Positions 1 to 10,800 of a DNA stretch of 32,355 bases are shown here, piece by piece; position 1 is the first letter of the stretch; the number at the start of each line of letters is the position of its first letter. The stretch covers positions 10,272,264 to 10,304,618 of the forward strand of contig NC_049993.1 of assembly GCF_000003815.2 (NCBI RefSeq), written 5' to 3'. A program made the position numbers and the translations under genes. A model generated the notes under the pieces. That model did no database searches, was not told where the DNA came from, and saw only the letters and a list, made by a program, of their open reading frames with translations. The DNA comes from Branchiostoma floridae. Taxonomy: Eukaryota; Chordata; Leptocardii; Amphioxiformes; Branchiostomatidae.

Positions 1-576
1 ATTCATATAGCCCATGGAGTTGCTCGATCAGCTATCGGCTCCGTGTGTTTGTTGTTTACAGTATCCCTGTATAGAGCCCTGAACACCGATTTGTTGATGG
101 TGACGTGAACCAAGTGTTTATATTCATATAGCCCGTGGAGCTGCTCAAACAGCTTTCGGCTCCGCGTGTTTGTTGTTTACAGTATCTCTGTATGGAGCCC
201 TAAACACCGATTTGTTGATGGTGACGTGAACCAAGTGTTTACATTCATATAGCCCGTGGAGTTGCTCGATCAGTTATCGGCTCCGTGTGTTTGTTGTTTA
301 CAGTATCCCTGTATGGAGCCCTAAACACCGATTTGTTGATGGTGACGTGAACCAAGTGTTTACATTTATATAGCCCGTAGAGTTGCTCTATCAGCTATCG
401 GCTCCGTGTGTTTGTTGTTTACAGTATCTCTGAATGGAGCCCTAAGACCGATTTGTTTTGGGTTTCGTGAACCAAGTGTTTACAGTCATAACCCGTAGAG
501 CGCTACTCAAACAGCCCTCTGTTACTGTATAGAGCGCTAAGACCAATTTGTTTTGGGTGACGTGAATCAAAAAACA
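1..576. repeat. 121-bp satellite array, about five copies
   Basis: A unit of about 121 bp begins at 1, 122, 243 and 364 with the word ATTCATATAGCCC or a close variant, and each copy contains GGCTCCG, GTTTGTTGTTTACAG and GGTGACGTGAACCAAGTG. The first three copies differ at few positions. A fourth, slightly diverged, runs to about 483, and a shortened fifth runs to about 576. Isolated pieces (ATTCATAGC with GTGACGAGAACCAAGTGTTTG) recur to about 710. The array is cut by the left window edge, so its full length is unknown. No coding potential is visible. Confidence 0.9.
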
Positions 577-745
577 TTCATAGCCCGTGTACCATGTTTT
601 GCGTACAGTTGCTAGTTCAGTCCGGTTGTTTGTCCTCTACGAGAGAACCTCCTCCATGTCGTACTAAAAATTCCATGAAGGTGACGAGAACCAAGTGTTT
701 GTATTCATAGCGTATAGAGCTCGCACGGTGGAGCTGGAGGGCTGA

Positions 746-801
746 ACGAGCAACCTCCATGGAGGTCAGCTCTGTAGAGCTCCTCCATGGAGGTTGCTCG
801 T
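746..801. repeat. Near-perfect 56-bp hairpin
   Basis: Bases 746-765 are the exact reverse complement of 782-801 (20 bp, containing CCTCCATGGAGG in each arm). Inside, 768-773 (AGCTCT) pairs with 776-781 (AGAGCT), so almost the whole 56 bp folds. It sits just past the decayed end of the satellite array and may be the tip of a foldback element. No gene is associated. Confidence 0.85.
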
Positions 802-2490
802 GCAACCCCTTCTCAGGACTGCTCTTGCACAGATGATGGATTTCTTTTTGTCTTATAGAACGAAACTACTGAGACAAAATGGTAAAAATGAGATGCTAGA
901 AGCAATGTTTCTCTTCACTCAAAGAGTAATTAAGGAGAAAATATAATAGTTGATTGCTAGAACATTGTGAAAAGTTACAGATACATGATGGCAGTAATTG
1001 GTCAGAAATGTCAGGAGGTTTACACCGTCCGTCGTTGCTGTTACTATGTGATTATGTTGATGCTTTAACTTTTAAGTAGTGGAGCAATGATCCATACAAC
1101 ACCAACTAGGGTGCTACTACTACTATTACTACTACTACTTCTACTACTACATTTTGTACTACTGCTAGTCAGTAAGTCAGTCACTACTACTAGTGTAACA
1201 GTGTAGAAACTGTGAGTTTTAGAAAACAACATTAACATTCTTTTTTTTTTGCAATTGTCTAATTCAAAATTTCATTTTCAAATAAGACTTTTGGTAAATG
1301 ATCGTACCGTCTTGTTTTATACCAAGCCGGATTTCTCATCATTAATTCACAGTTGTTGGCAATGGGGTTAGCATTCATAAAATAAGACGATTTCTACAAC
1401 CATATCTGCTTTGAGTCAATTCTAAGATAGACTCCTAGAAACTCTTGAAAGACGTAGAAAATTATCTCATATTTGACACTCTAGTGGAATGTACTTCAGA
1501 ATGCATTTTTTTGCCTTTTAAACACATTTGTACATCTGAACTATTCATGACATGCAGCGTTGATATCTCCATGTATATATCACTTGCGTTATTGAGTTGC
1601 TCTTTGCATTTCCTGTTTTTAAACTTTAGCCATACCATAGTTTTGGTGAATTACATTGTATTCGTAATGTTTGTTTTTTCTTCTTCTTCTTTCCCCTGTC
1701 AAATCTTCAAATCACGTTATCACTTTTGTTTCCTGGACCTTTTTTGCTAACTTTAATTTTGGTTTCTTTAAATTCGGTTTCTTATTCAAAAGGCTATGTT
1801 TTCAGTGAGAGTATTTCTGGACTGGTCTGTTATGCATATTCACATGAGGTGCACCGGAGTTCGTTCTTGCACAAGGGGATTTTGTAAGAATCATTTTTGG
1901 GTTGAACCATCATTAGTAAAAGTGATTCTTAAATGGTTGATTTTGTTGCTGCATGTGAAGGGAGATGACTGAAATATGCTGCATTTTCTCTCAAACAAAT
2001 GTCGGCCTTTCTAGTTGGTTAATAGAATTTTCATCAATCAGGGACTATATTTTGAAAGGTAAACTCACGTACATCCAATTTTTCCTGTTTTTGGTTTGTG
2101 TTGTGGAAAGTTTCATCAACCTTTTTACTTTACATTAAAAAAGAAACATTGTTAAAATGCGTCATGTATTGTGTTTTGCTTCATAAATGAGAAATTTCAT
2201 TTTGAGTTTAAAGAAAGAGTTCTTATTTCAATTAAACATTGAGTTACGTATTTCTTGATACCTCGTAATGACAATAATTTAAACATTTACTTTTTAGAAT
2301 GATAAATGTGGATTTTAATCTAATTACAACATCATTATTTTCTGGAAGAAGACTAGGTTTTAAAGGATTTGAGGTCAAGCTTTTTTGCATCAAAGACTCA
2401 TACTTCTATAAGAAAATCAGTGAAAAATAACTTATAATATTCATTACAATTAGCGAAACATTTTAAATAATGCTATAGCTATTAATAAGC
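802..2490. other. Non-coding, AT-rich; short TAC microsatellite
   Basis: I see no exon-like reading frame with splice signals on either strand. The only low-complexity feature is an imperfect (TAC)n run at about 1114-1150. The stretch lies beyond the 3' end of the minus-strand receptor gene and is best treated as intergenic. Confidence 0.6.
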
Positions 2491-2497
2491 GATTATA

Positions 2498-2783
2498 TCC
2501 CCTTTCCACTAGGCGCTCTCACCGTGCTCTCTCTGCGACCTGAGATTTTGAAAGAGCGCAGTGAGAGCGCGATGGGATCGCCTTGGTTACCATGGAAACG
2601 CGCAGAGACCGCGGTGGGAGCGCCATGGTCGCGATCACCTCCGCGACTCTTTTGAACCGGGTCGAAACAGTCACCATGAGACGAAACAGTCACCGAGGAC
2701 GGTGATCCACCAATGAGCGCAGAGAGAGCGCCAAGAGAGCGCGCGGCGAGCGCCGTGAGCGCCGAAGGGGGTGCAGCGAGCCG
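2498..2783. repeat. GC-rich GAGCGC-type repeat block
   Basis: This 290-bp block is far more GC-rich than its surroundings and is built of recurring GAGCGC/GCGCTC words in both orientations (for example GGCGCTCTCACCG near 2510, CAGTGAGAGCGCG near 2560, GAGCGCCATGG near 2618, GAGCGCC near 2755). It begins with CCCCTTTCCACTAGGCGC, which looks like a terminal inverted repeat start, but the other end (GAGCGCCGAAGGGGG) matches only partly. Likely a truncated non-autonomous DNA element; the family is not identified. Confidence 0.45.
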
Positions 2784-2797
2784 AATATGTCTCAAGG

Positions 2798-4075
2798 TGG
2801 GGTCACACCTGCGTATATTTTCAAGTGCGCATGATTTCCGCATGAAATTTTGTCAATACTCAGCCGCACGCCCAACATTTGGAATTTTTTTTGAATGAAT
2901 TAGATTGTACGTCGAGCCCATCTGGCGTTTGAATTACGACTTCAGCGTTTCCATTTCGCATGAGGTGCGCATGATTGCATCTGAGATGCGCAACAGAATT
3001 TTCCCTACTGCGAATAGATGCGTATGGGGTACGTATGTTGGGCGTATTCCGGACGCACACAACGTCTACCGACCGCATGCCTGACGCACCTGGTGCTAAC
3101 TGCATTCCAAACGCATTTCACGTTTTCTGTTACATATACTCTTGTTTGCGAGCATTGCCAATAGAGTATTTTTGCTAGAGGAACACTTTGTACTACGTAT
3201 GCTGTTGTTTACAGGCAATGCAAGTAGAACAATGACAAGTAAACAGTAGAGAGGTTTTTTTAAATTTATTTGCGAAGAAGTGAAGCAGTGACACTACTTT
3301 TACAGTAATGTGGGCCATCATTTTCCTTAAAAAAATATATGCACTGTTAAGATTGTGTTTGTTTTCACTTTGTAATTAATTATTTCCCCTATCATCTTAG
3401 TATTTCAACTACTGTAAAAATCACACTCATACACACCACAAAACGTATTCAAGATGTTTATCAAACACGTAAATTAAACAATTATGAAACCTTACGCCCC
3501 CTTTAAAGTTGAATATTGCTCTGTATTGCACATTTATATTATGTGGTTCTACACACAAAAAAGTACTATCATCAGCAAATAAAGTCAAATATCTGTTACA
3601 CAAAATAGTGTCGCACACATTGACCCAGTGCTTTAGCAGGTTCCTCTACATCTTCCCGTCCCTGGAGGCTCTGTTGGGACCAGTTACATTCATGGTGTCC
3701 TGCAAGTTGTGACCATCTCTGTATGCCCCCTGTACAATTTCGTCGGTCCTGGCCTGGATCTGCCATCTTGAGATGATTTTTTTTTTTTGGTCTGGACTCA
3801 GATGCACCTTCGTATTTATTCCAAATCTGGAGTGTGCGTCGATCACGCTATCAGTACGCGTAGTATGCGCGACCCGATCGCAGAACGCACGGTACTAAAT
3901 CGTGATCTATGTGTGCATTTGTTATACGGTCGCTCATGGTGCGTTGTGTCTGCGCTGTAAGTACGCTATGTACTCGCAATACCGCGATATCCGCGTATTA
4001 CTGCGTATAAAGCGCAAACATGTAGCGTCTTCATAGCGCAATCGACCGACGTGGGACAACTGTATTGCGCATCCA
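2798..4075. mobile_element. Possible DNA-transposon remnant with CGCAT-rich ends
   Basis: The two flanks of this interval (about 2800-3115 and 3836-4075) are packed with irregularly spaced GCGCAT, GCGTAT and CGCAC words in both orientations, while the middle is ordinary AT-rich DNA. Such subterminal repeats are typical of some cut-and-paste elements. The left edge carries GGGGTCACACCTGCGTAT, but I could not find a convincing matching right terminal repeat or target-site duplication. A short minus-strand open stretch at 3646-3846 (containing SPDQKKKIISRWQ) could be a decayed fragment of an element protein, but it is too short to assign. Boundaries are approximate. Confidence 0.3.
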
Positions 4076-5168
4076 TAACGTTTTGGTTCTTTGACCCCGT
4101 CTGTGTTGTTCTTGTACATATTCCACTCTCAGTTGTATACTATTACAGATCTGATTGTTTTATATGATTGTTTTATTGAAGATTTAACCATCTCTGTCAG
4201 AGTTGAACAGACGTACTTTTATGATAAAGACGCTCAAGACTCAAATGTAGATATAACATGTACATAGCTATAAGCAATACACCACTATGTAACGTTATGA
4301 AGTTTTGTGTACATAAAAATATGTGGAGGAAGCTTTTTGTCGTTAAACGTTAATACTTAAAATCTTGAAGAACTACTACCTAATGGTTACATCATATTTC
4401 AGATTCCTTCTTCACGAGTTTCAGTGATGCATGTTATGTAGCCTGGAACAGACTAACGTTACAAGGTATCGGCTGAGGGTTGTATACTATTTATAGTGCT
4501 TCATTTTGAGCTAATCTGTTTTCCAAGGAGTAGTCAGAGTAATCCTGCTGTAAGAGAACTACCTTCAAAGGACCATGACAAACCACTGAAAACCAGAACA
4601 AGAAGTGCCAGGGAGAAAAATGTTGAGATGGGGCTGGTTCTCAAGTCACTGTCACTTTAAGAAGACAGTCTTCAATTGCAGGTTGGTAAGGTAATTTTTG
4701 CCCTGGAATCTCACTATAGTTTTATACCAGTGACTGTGGTGATGGTTTCAAGTTGGGAATTTGTTTCAGTTGTTCATTGCTTGTTATGTAATAAATTGTT
4801 CAAAGTCAACTCCATAGATGGGCAGAAGATACCCACTGGTATTCTTGCTTAAATAAGATTAAATAATACAAAATGATATACATGTCTTAGATAACAGTGA
4901 ATTCTTTGCAATTAATTGTCATTCATATTAGGCTATTTTGCAGGTTATACATTATGTGTTCTCAGTTTGAGACAAAAATGTGTAATCTTTATCTTAGCTA
5001 GTAATAACATGTTCCGTATGTAGTATGTGATATTGTTCAGTGAAACATATTTCTGTATGCTTGATATTCCTAGGGTTACATTCAGTCATTCTGGGTATAT
5101 GTTTTTAAAAAATAATGTTTCCCTGTTGGCGAATTCTTCTCTGTCTCTCTCTTTCTTTCCGTGGTTTT
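4076..5168 (-). other. 3' flank or UTR of the receptor gene
   Basis: This lies immediately downstream, on the minus strand, of the proposed stop codon at 5169-5171. No coding exon is recognisable. The one canonical minus-strand AATAAA I noticed is at 4172-4177, about 1 kb past the stop, so it is a candidate poly(A) signal only. The 3' UTR extent is unknown without transcripts. Confidence 0.35.
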
Positions 5169-7810
5169 CTACTTCATCAGGGAGGCATATGCCTGCAAAA
5201 GTAAACAAATGATATTTTGATTTCCACATCTACGGTACTCGTTGATCACAGCCACCCGACCATGGTATCTATCGTATCTTGTTACATGGGTAGAGCTATT
5301 GATACTGGATATGGCAATCGTGGAGTGGAATTAGGTAAGGACAACATTGTTTTGAACCATAACATGAACAACGTTTATGCATAAATATAAAAAAAGTCAC
5401 CGTGTGATCTTGAATGATCCGATCAAGGGTTGCCCTCAGCTGCGGGAAAGTTGGCCTGTTCTCAGGGAGGGTTTCCCAGCAAATCGTCATCACATCATAA
5501 CTGTTGGGTATATTTGCATTGATGAAACAAGTAATATAGTCACATTTTGTCATATGTGGTGACAGGGCATAATTTTGTTGGAGTATTTATTTGTCGGTGA
5601 CTAAGACTAAGTTTTATTGGCGGTTTGCCTATAATGGGGAATAGTGAGTCCAAAAATCGTAGCCCTCCATCTTACGTGAGAACAAATTTAGAAGGTAGAG
5701 TACAAAGAATGTACACGTACACGTCTTGCGGACATACGGCAGGTTTCTCCAGCCTGTAGCCAGTCGGAAGCAGCTTCATCAGCTCTTTGCCTGTCGTTTG
5801 CCCGTACGGCTTTTTACCTGGAAGATCAAGTAAATTTATGGCAGTAGTAGTGAAAAAATAGTAAACATCGCACAAAATACAATTAAATATGGAGACATTT
5901 CGACATGATGCTTAACATATGACAGAACCATACTTCACATAATAGCTGAGATAGTTTATCTGTGATTGAAAAACATCAATATGGTGATCACATTTCTTAG
6001 CTGATGATGTGCGCATCCACTACTTAAGTGCATTAAACTATACATGGCACAGTTTTTTGTGTACAGCTCTTACCCATTGTCATGATCTCCCACAAAAGGA
6101 TTCCAAAGGACCATCTGAAATTTGGGAAATACAACTGTAAGGAGTATATGTAACTTAGGACATGAATTTCATATTCCGGGCTCATTTAATAATTGATCGC
6201 TGTTGATATCAAAATCTGTATAAATCATACATACACATCACTCTGTGTGGTGTACACGTGGTAGAACAGGGACTCGTAGGCGAGCCAACGTACGGGAAGC
6301 TGGCTCTGAAATGGGAAAGTAGATGTATGGTACGGACAGAGATAGGACTTTGCATACGATTCATATCTGTCTCTGAGCAATTTCATTTTTTGACGTTAAG
6401 TTTGAAAAATTATGTCATAACGGGAATATACCTTTGTGCTTGTGACGTACTCGGACTCCTCGTAGATGTCACGTGACAAACCGAAGTCCGAGATCTTGGC
6501 GGTCAGGTTCTTCCCAAGGAGCACATTCCTGGCGGCAAGGTCACGGTGGACGCACTAGATGGACGAATGATAACATTGTGATTCTTTATCATAGTGATAC
6601 ATGTATAACATGTCGAAAATCAGAAAACGTTCAGGAAAAACGTTCATTACTTGGAAAGCATTCAATGTTGGCTTAGAGGACAACGGCGCAGTTTTATCGT
6701 GTTTTATTTTTCAATTAAACGGACTCTCAGTCTCTCCTTTGTGTTTATGATAAGAATCCTTCATAAATTTCTCTGTTTGCAATTCCTATATACAATGCAT
6801 AATGTACTTATAAAATATGGCACTTCGATAGGAATTTCCATATGAACCAAAAATTCACAGTCTTTCGACACAGAAACGTGTTTTGTGTACCTGCATGGCA
6901 GCCAGATGACTCATCCCGTTCGCGATGTCGATACCGAACATGATGAGTTGGTCCATCGGCAGCTGGATCCCGGAGGAGGGGATGTCTGTCTGGTTCAGCT
7001 CCTCAGGACGGTTGTCCTTCAGCCAGTCCTTCAGGCAGCCATTGGGTGCGTACTCAACCACAAGTACTAGCGGACCTAAGGTGAAAGATGTAAATACATT
7101 AGATGGATAAGCAGATTGATAATCAGATATTAGTAAACATTTTCTGACAAATACAAGAATAGAATTCGTCTTAGAAACAGACAAATGTATATTAAGATGT
7201 ATTCACAAAAAGTTATATCAAAATTGCATTACTAGTATTACCTTCCACCGTACATGCACCAACCAGACTGATGATGTTGTCATGACGACCGACAGTGACC
7301 AGAATATCCAACTCTCCCTTAAGGTCCTCTTTGTCTCTGTCTTCTGCAAATTCTTGGAAATAGACAAAATTGCCAATTAAATTCATAAAGGGATACTTTT
7401 ACTCAGTAACGTCTTGTAACACACAGCAGCATACAAGAAAGACTTTTCAAATATGCCCGGATACCATTTTGCCAGCTTTGTGTGGAAAAAAAATGCGCTG
7501 AATCATTTTTTTAATCTCCTGCGGTTAATCTTTGTAGGCACAATATAATGGGTTAGTGATGCGAAAATACACTAGGTAGCATACGCATTTTAGCATCATT
7601 CTCCTGAATGTTGAGGACATATGTTATGTGCAATGTATAAAAGGCACCTTTCAGTGTCTTGACTGCCACAGTCTGGGTGACGCCCCTCTTCCTCAGCTCC
7701 CCCAGACGAACCTCCCCAAACTGACCCTTCCCCAGGACTTTGCCGAGCGTCAGACTGGAGCGGGGGATTTCCCAGTCAGAGTGGACAGGTTTGCTGATTT
7801 CAGTGGATTC
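5169..7810 (-). CDS. Exons 29-37: complete tyrosine kinase domain
   Basis: Exons: 7648-7810, 7242-7343, 6891-7075, 6432-6554, 6235-6305, 6074-6114, 5721-5817, 5401-5500 and 5169-5192. Motifs: glycine loop [15 protein letters not shown] with the catalytic lysine at about residue 1708; helix-C glutamate in KGELDIL (about 1722); [11 protein letters not shown]; hinge [10 protein letters not shown]; a short kinase insert; HRDLAARN (Asp about 1812); [14 protein letters not shown] (Asp about 1830); [47 protein letters not shown]. All catalytic residues are present, so it should be active. HRDLAARN and LPVRW mark a tyrosine kinase. The activation segment with SRDxYEE and ESLFxHxYTTQSDVW recalls RET, while GYRLEKP and VYDVM recall Tie. 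The last exon (HT then AYASLMK, stop at 5169) is inferred from a strong TTTTGCAG acceptor. Reading through the previous donor would instead end at about 5296. Confidence 0.9.
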
Positions 7811-10800
7811 CTAGACAGTGAGGTGATATCGGTTAGATGCAGTCAGCAAGCAGTCGTTTTCTGTAGCAGTAGAGATCTACTAGACGGGAAGTGCAATATT
7901 TCTACTTCAACTCTCATCTTGAGGACGTCGATCATAGAGAACATACGTTAGTTCATAGTCTTTTAATGTATGTTCATGTCATTATGATCTGAACATTTCT
8001 AACCATGAGATAGAGGTAACCTTCATTATTGCATAAAGCGAAATAGACCTGATGTTACGTGTTGAAAATTCCGACAAATACAAGTGACAATGTTTCTTTT
8101 GATGAGGTTAAAGAGACATACCGGATCCCCCTTCAGTTCTTGAAGGGCCTTCTGCAGTTTTGCTCTAGGTCCGACCTCAGGGACGAGCTCAGCAAGCATG
8201 TCGCCGGTTAGGGACAAGGCTCCTACTCCATCTACTCTGTTCTCTGTAGGTCAATGATAAAAGCTAGAAGAAACTAGACAAGAAAAGTAACTGAATACAC
8301 AGTAAAAGAATCCAATAATTATATCAAAACACATTTCTTGCATTTAGCACCACATGGCGTGATTTTGGAAGGAAGTGTAAGTGGGAAAAAACGTACTCCT
8401 AAATACTGCAGCGTACTGCCCAAGCCCCTCATCAGTGGCTCTCAGGAAATCCACTACGTCATCCACAGTTACAAGATCGGCGCTGCTGTAAATGGTCTAC
8501 AGAAGACAACAGTAAGCGTAAAACAGCGATCAACAATTGAGGTCCAGCACGGATGCCTTTTATGCTAAAAAAAGAAAACATTTGAATTTGAGTAAGTATG
8601 GTTTTATACGGTTACCGTTTCATACGTTGCACCATCTTCATCCAGTGCAGTACATGTAGGATTGTCAGCTGACTCCTTGACCTTGTCGGAAGGTTCGTCT
8701 TTTGTGATCGCCTTCAGACCTATCTGAAGCCCTGTGAGGTTCTGGTCATCTTTGGTGTTTCTTTTCCTTAAACATAATCATTTGTAATAGTCAATACAGT
8801 CTCTAAGTAAATTTTGGCAAAATTTACCACGTTCTTATTGGACCCAAAATGTGACCGTTAACCCCCTATTAAGGTGATGCTGTCATTGTCAGATCTTATA
8901 CCTATTTTCTTAGAAACTGTCACGATTGTGCCCCCAAAGATCTAATTGGAGATTAGTCATAGTGCTTAATGATGGCATGCCAATGGATTATATGTCTGTG
9001 AATAGAGGTTTTACCTACCTGTGGCATATTATCCCTACTGTCACCAGAACGATGACTACAATAAGAGCAGCCACACTGCCGCCAACTATGGGAGCGACGG
9101 GAACAGCTGCAGGTTGCTCTAGAAGGGAATGGTAACATTATATCACATTAATGGCTTACAGTGGGAAACTAATACACCACTTTTTACCAACGCAGTAAAG
9201 GGGTTGTTATAAAATGCAACAGTCCATTACTTTATTGCTAACCATAACTCGTGTTCCGTCAAAATTTTAAAGTATTTCATGAATTAAAATGGAAACAGCT
9301 TAACTTTAGATGATATCCATAACAATTACCTGTTTCTGTAATCACTGGTTCAATATAACCACTTGTCGTGAACAGCTGAAAATGAAAACATATCAATACA
9401 ACACTGCAGTATATAAAATGTCAGTTTTTTACACCTATTCAATTCATTGTGTGATGTTTGAATCTAACAGAGGCATATAGACCAGATATTTACATAAGTT
9501 GAAAGAAACGTAGAAACGTGAAGAACATGGAGCGTAGGCTTCACAGATGGTCAAATTAAAACGTTCAGTACAGTATACATACCCTTTCTGTGTTCCGCTT
9601 GCGTCTCCTGGCACCAGAGTCCACATAGCATCTTACTGCTGCTGTGTACGTCACCCCTGATCGGAGCTTTACATTTCCCGGATTCTTCGCGAGGCTGGGA
9701 TCGGCAAGTTCACTCCGCTCACAGCACCACTTGTGACCACAGGGTCCGCCATCGCCAATCCGTACTTCTTTAGTGCTTTTGTACTTCTCTCTGATGGAGG
9801 GATGGACGAAGAAAGTATTGAAATCATTTGAGTCTATGCATGTGTTCGATTTCTTGTAAGCTATTTTGTAATATGAAAAAAATATCTATGAAAAGGCTTA
9901 CTTTGAAAGTGATAACGCCACATAAGGTTGAGTTTTCCCGTCCGCAGGAGCGTCCTCGGTAAGCATGACGTCTGGTTCTCCAACTCTTGTTTCCAGGTCA
10001 GCAAGGCTCTCGTCTTTATTCATGGTGATGACGATGATTTGGCAACAACTAAAGAATAGAGCACAAAACATTGTCTCTATCTGTACAAGAATATTGTCTC
10101 TTTCATCTTTTTGTGAATAAATGCAAAACAAATTGTTCATCAACACAATCCCAACTGTTCCTCATGATAATAAGAGAGTGTGGAACTTACCGTATGAGAC
10201 CATTCCTTTCGCTCACTTTCGGAAGGACCACGGGGAAAGATGTTGCCGAAGGTTTCGGGGGTAGGCCAGTAGGGAGCACTGGAGGCGGGGGTGGTTCTTT
10301 GTGGGTAAATAGATAGAGTTAATTAGTAGAAGCATCCTTCACTGCGAAGTTTTCAAAGGTACGACACCGGATATGTCACCGGAACTGTAGTTATTACGTT
10401 TAACTGGTCATCATTATGTCTCTGAGCTATGAAACGTCATCAAGAACAGCTGTTAGATAAATCTAACACACGCGTTTTTTCTGCATATTAGTTTTCTCAG
10501 TAGATAGAATTCGTAATGAGATAATTGCTCACCAACTCTTGAGACTTCACAAGTGAACTCCTTCCCCTTGTCTCCCGCGGCACAGGTTACCGCACGGACT
10601 GTGACTCGGACCCGTGAGTTAGCCGGGAGGTCATCCAGTGACTTGGACCACTGGTGTTGATCCACAGAGAAAGTGTTATGGCTGACGCGCGGTTCAGATT
10701 CGCCTGGATTATGAAGTGGTGTGTCTGTATATGTAACCTGTGTTCAACAAGTCATACATATACTTAGTTTATGGCTTATCAGGTTTAAGACACAACTTTT

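Noticed and set aside
1445-1750. 101-residue open frame rich in Phe, Leu and Ser
   Set aside because: It is AT-rich with pyrimidine-run composition and no conserved motif; likely a chance open frame.
8338-8568. Plus-strand open frame over the SAM region
   Set aside because: The minus-strand reading gives a recognisable SAM domain with matching splice phases; the plus-strand frame has no features.
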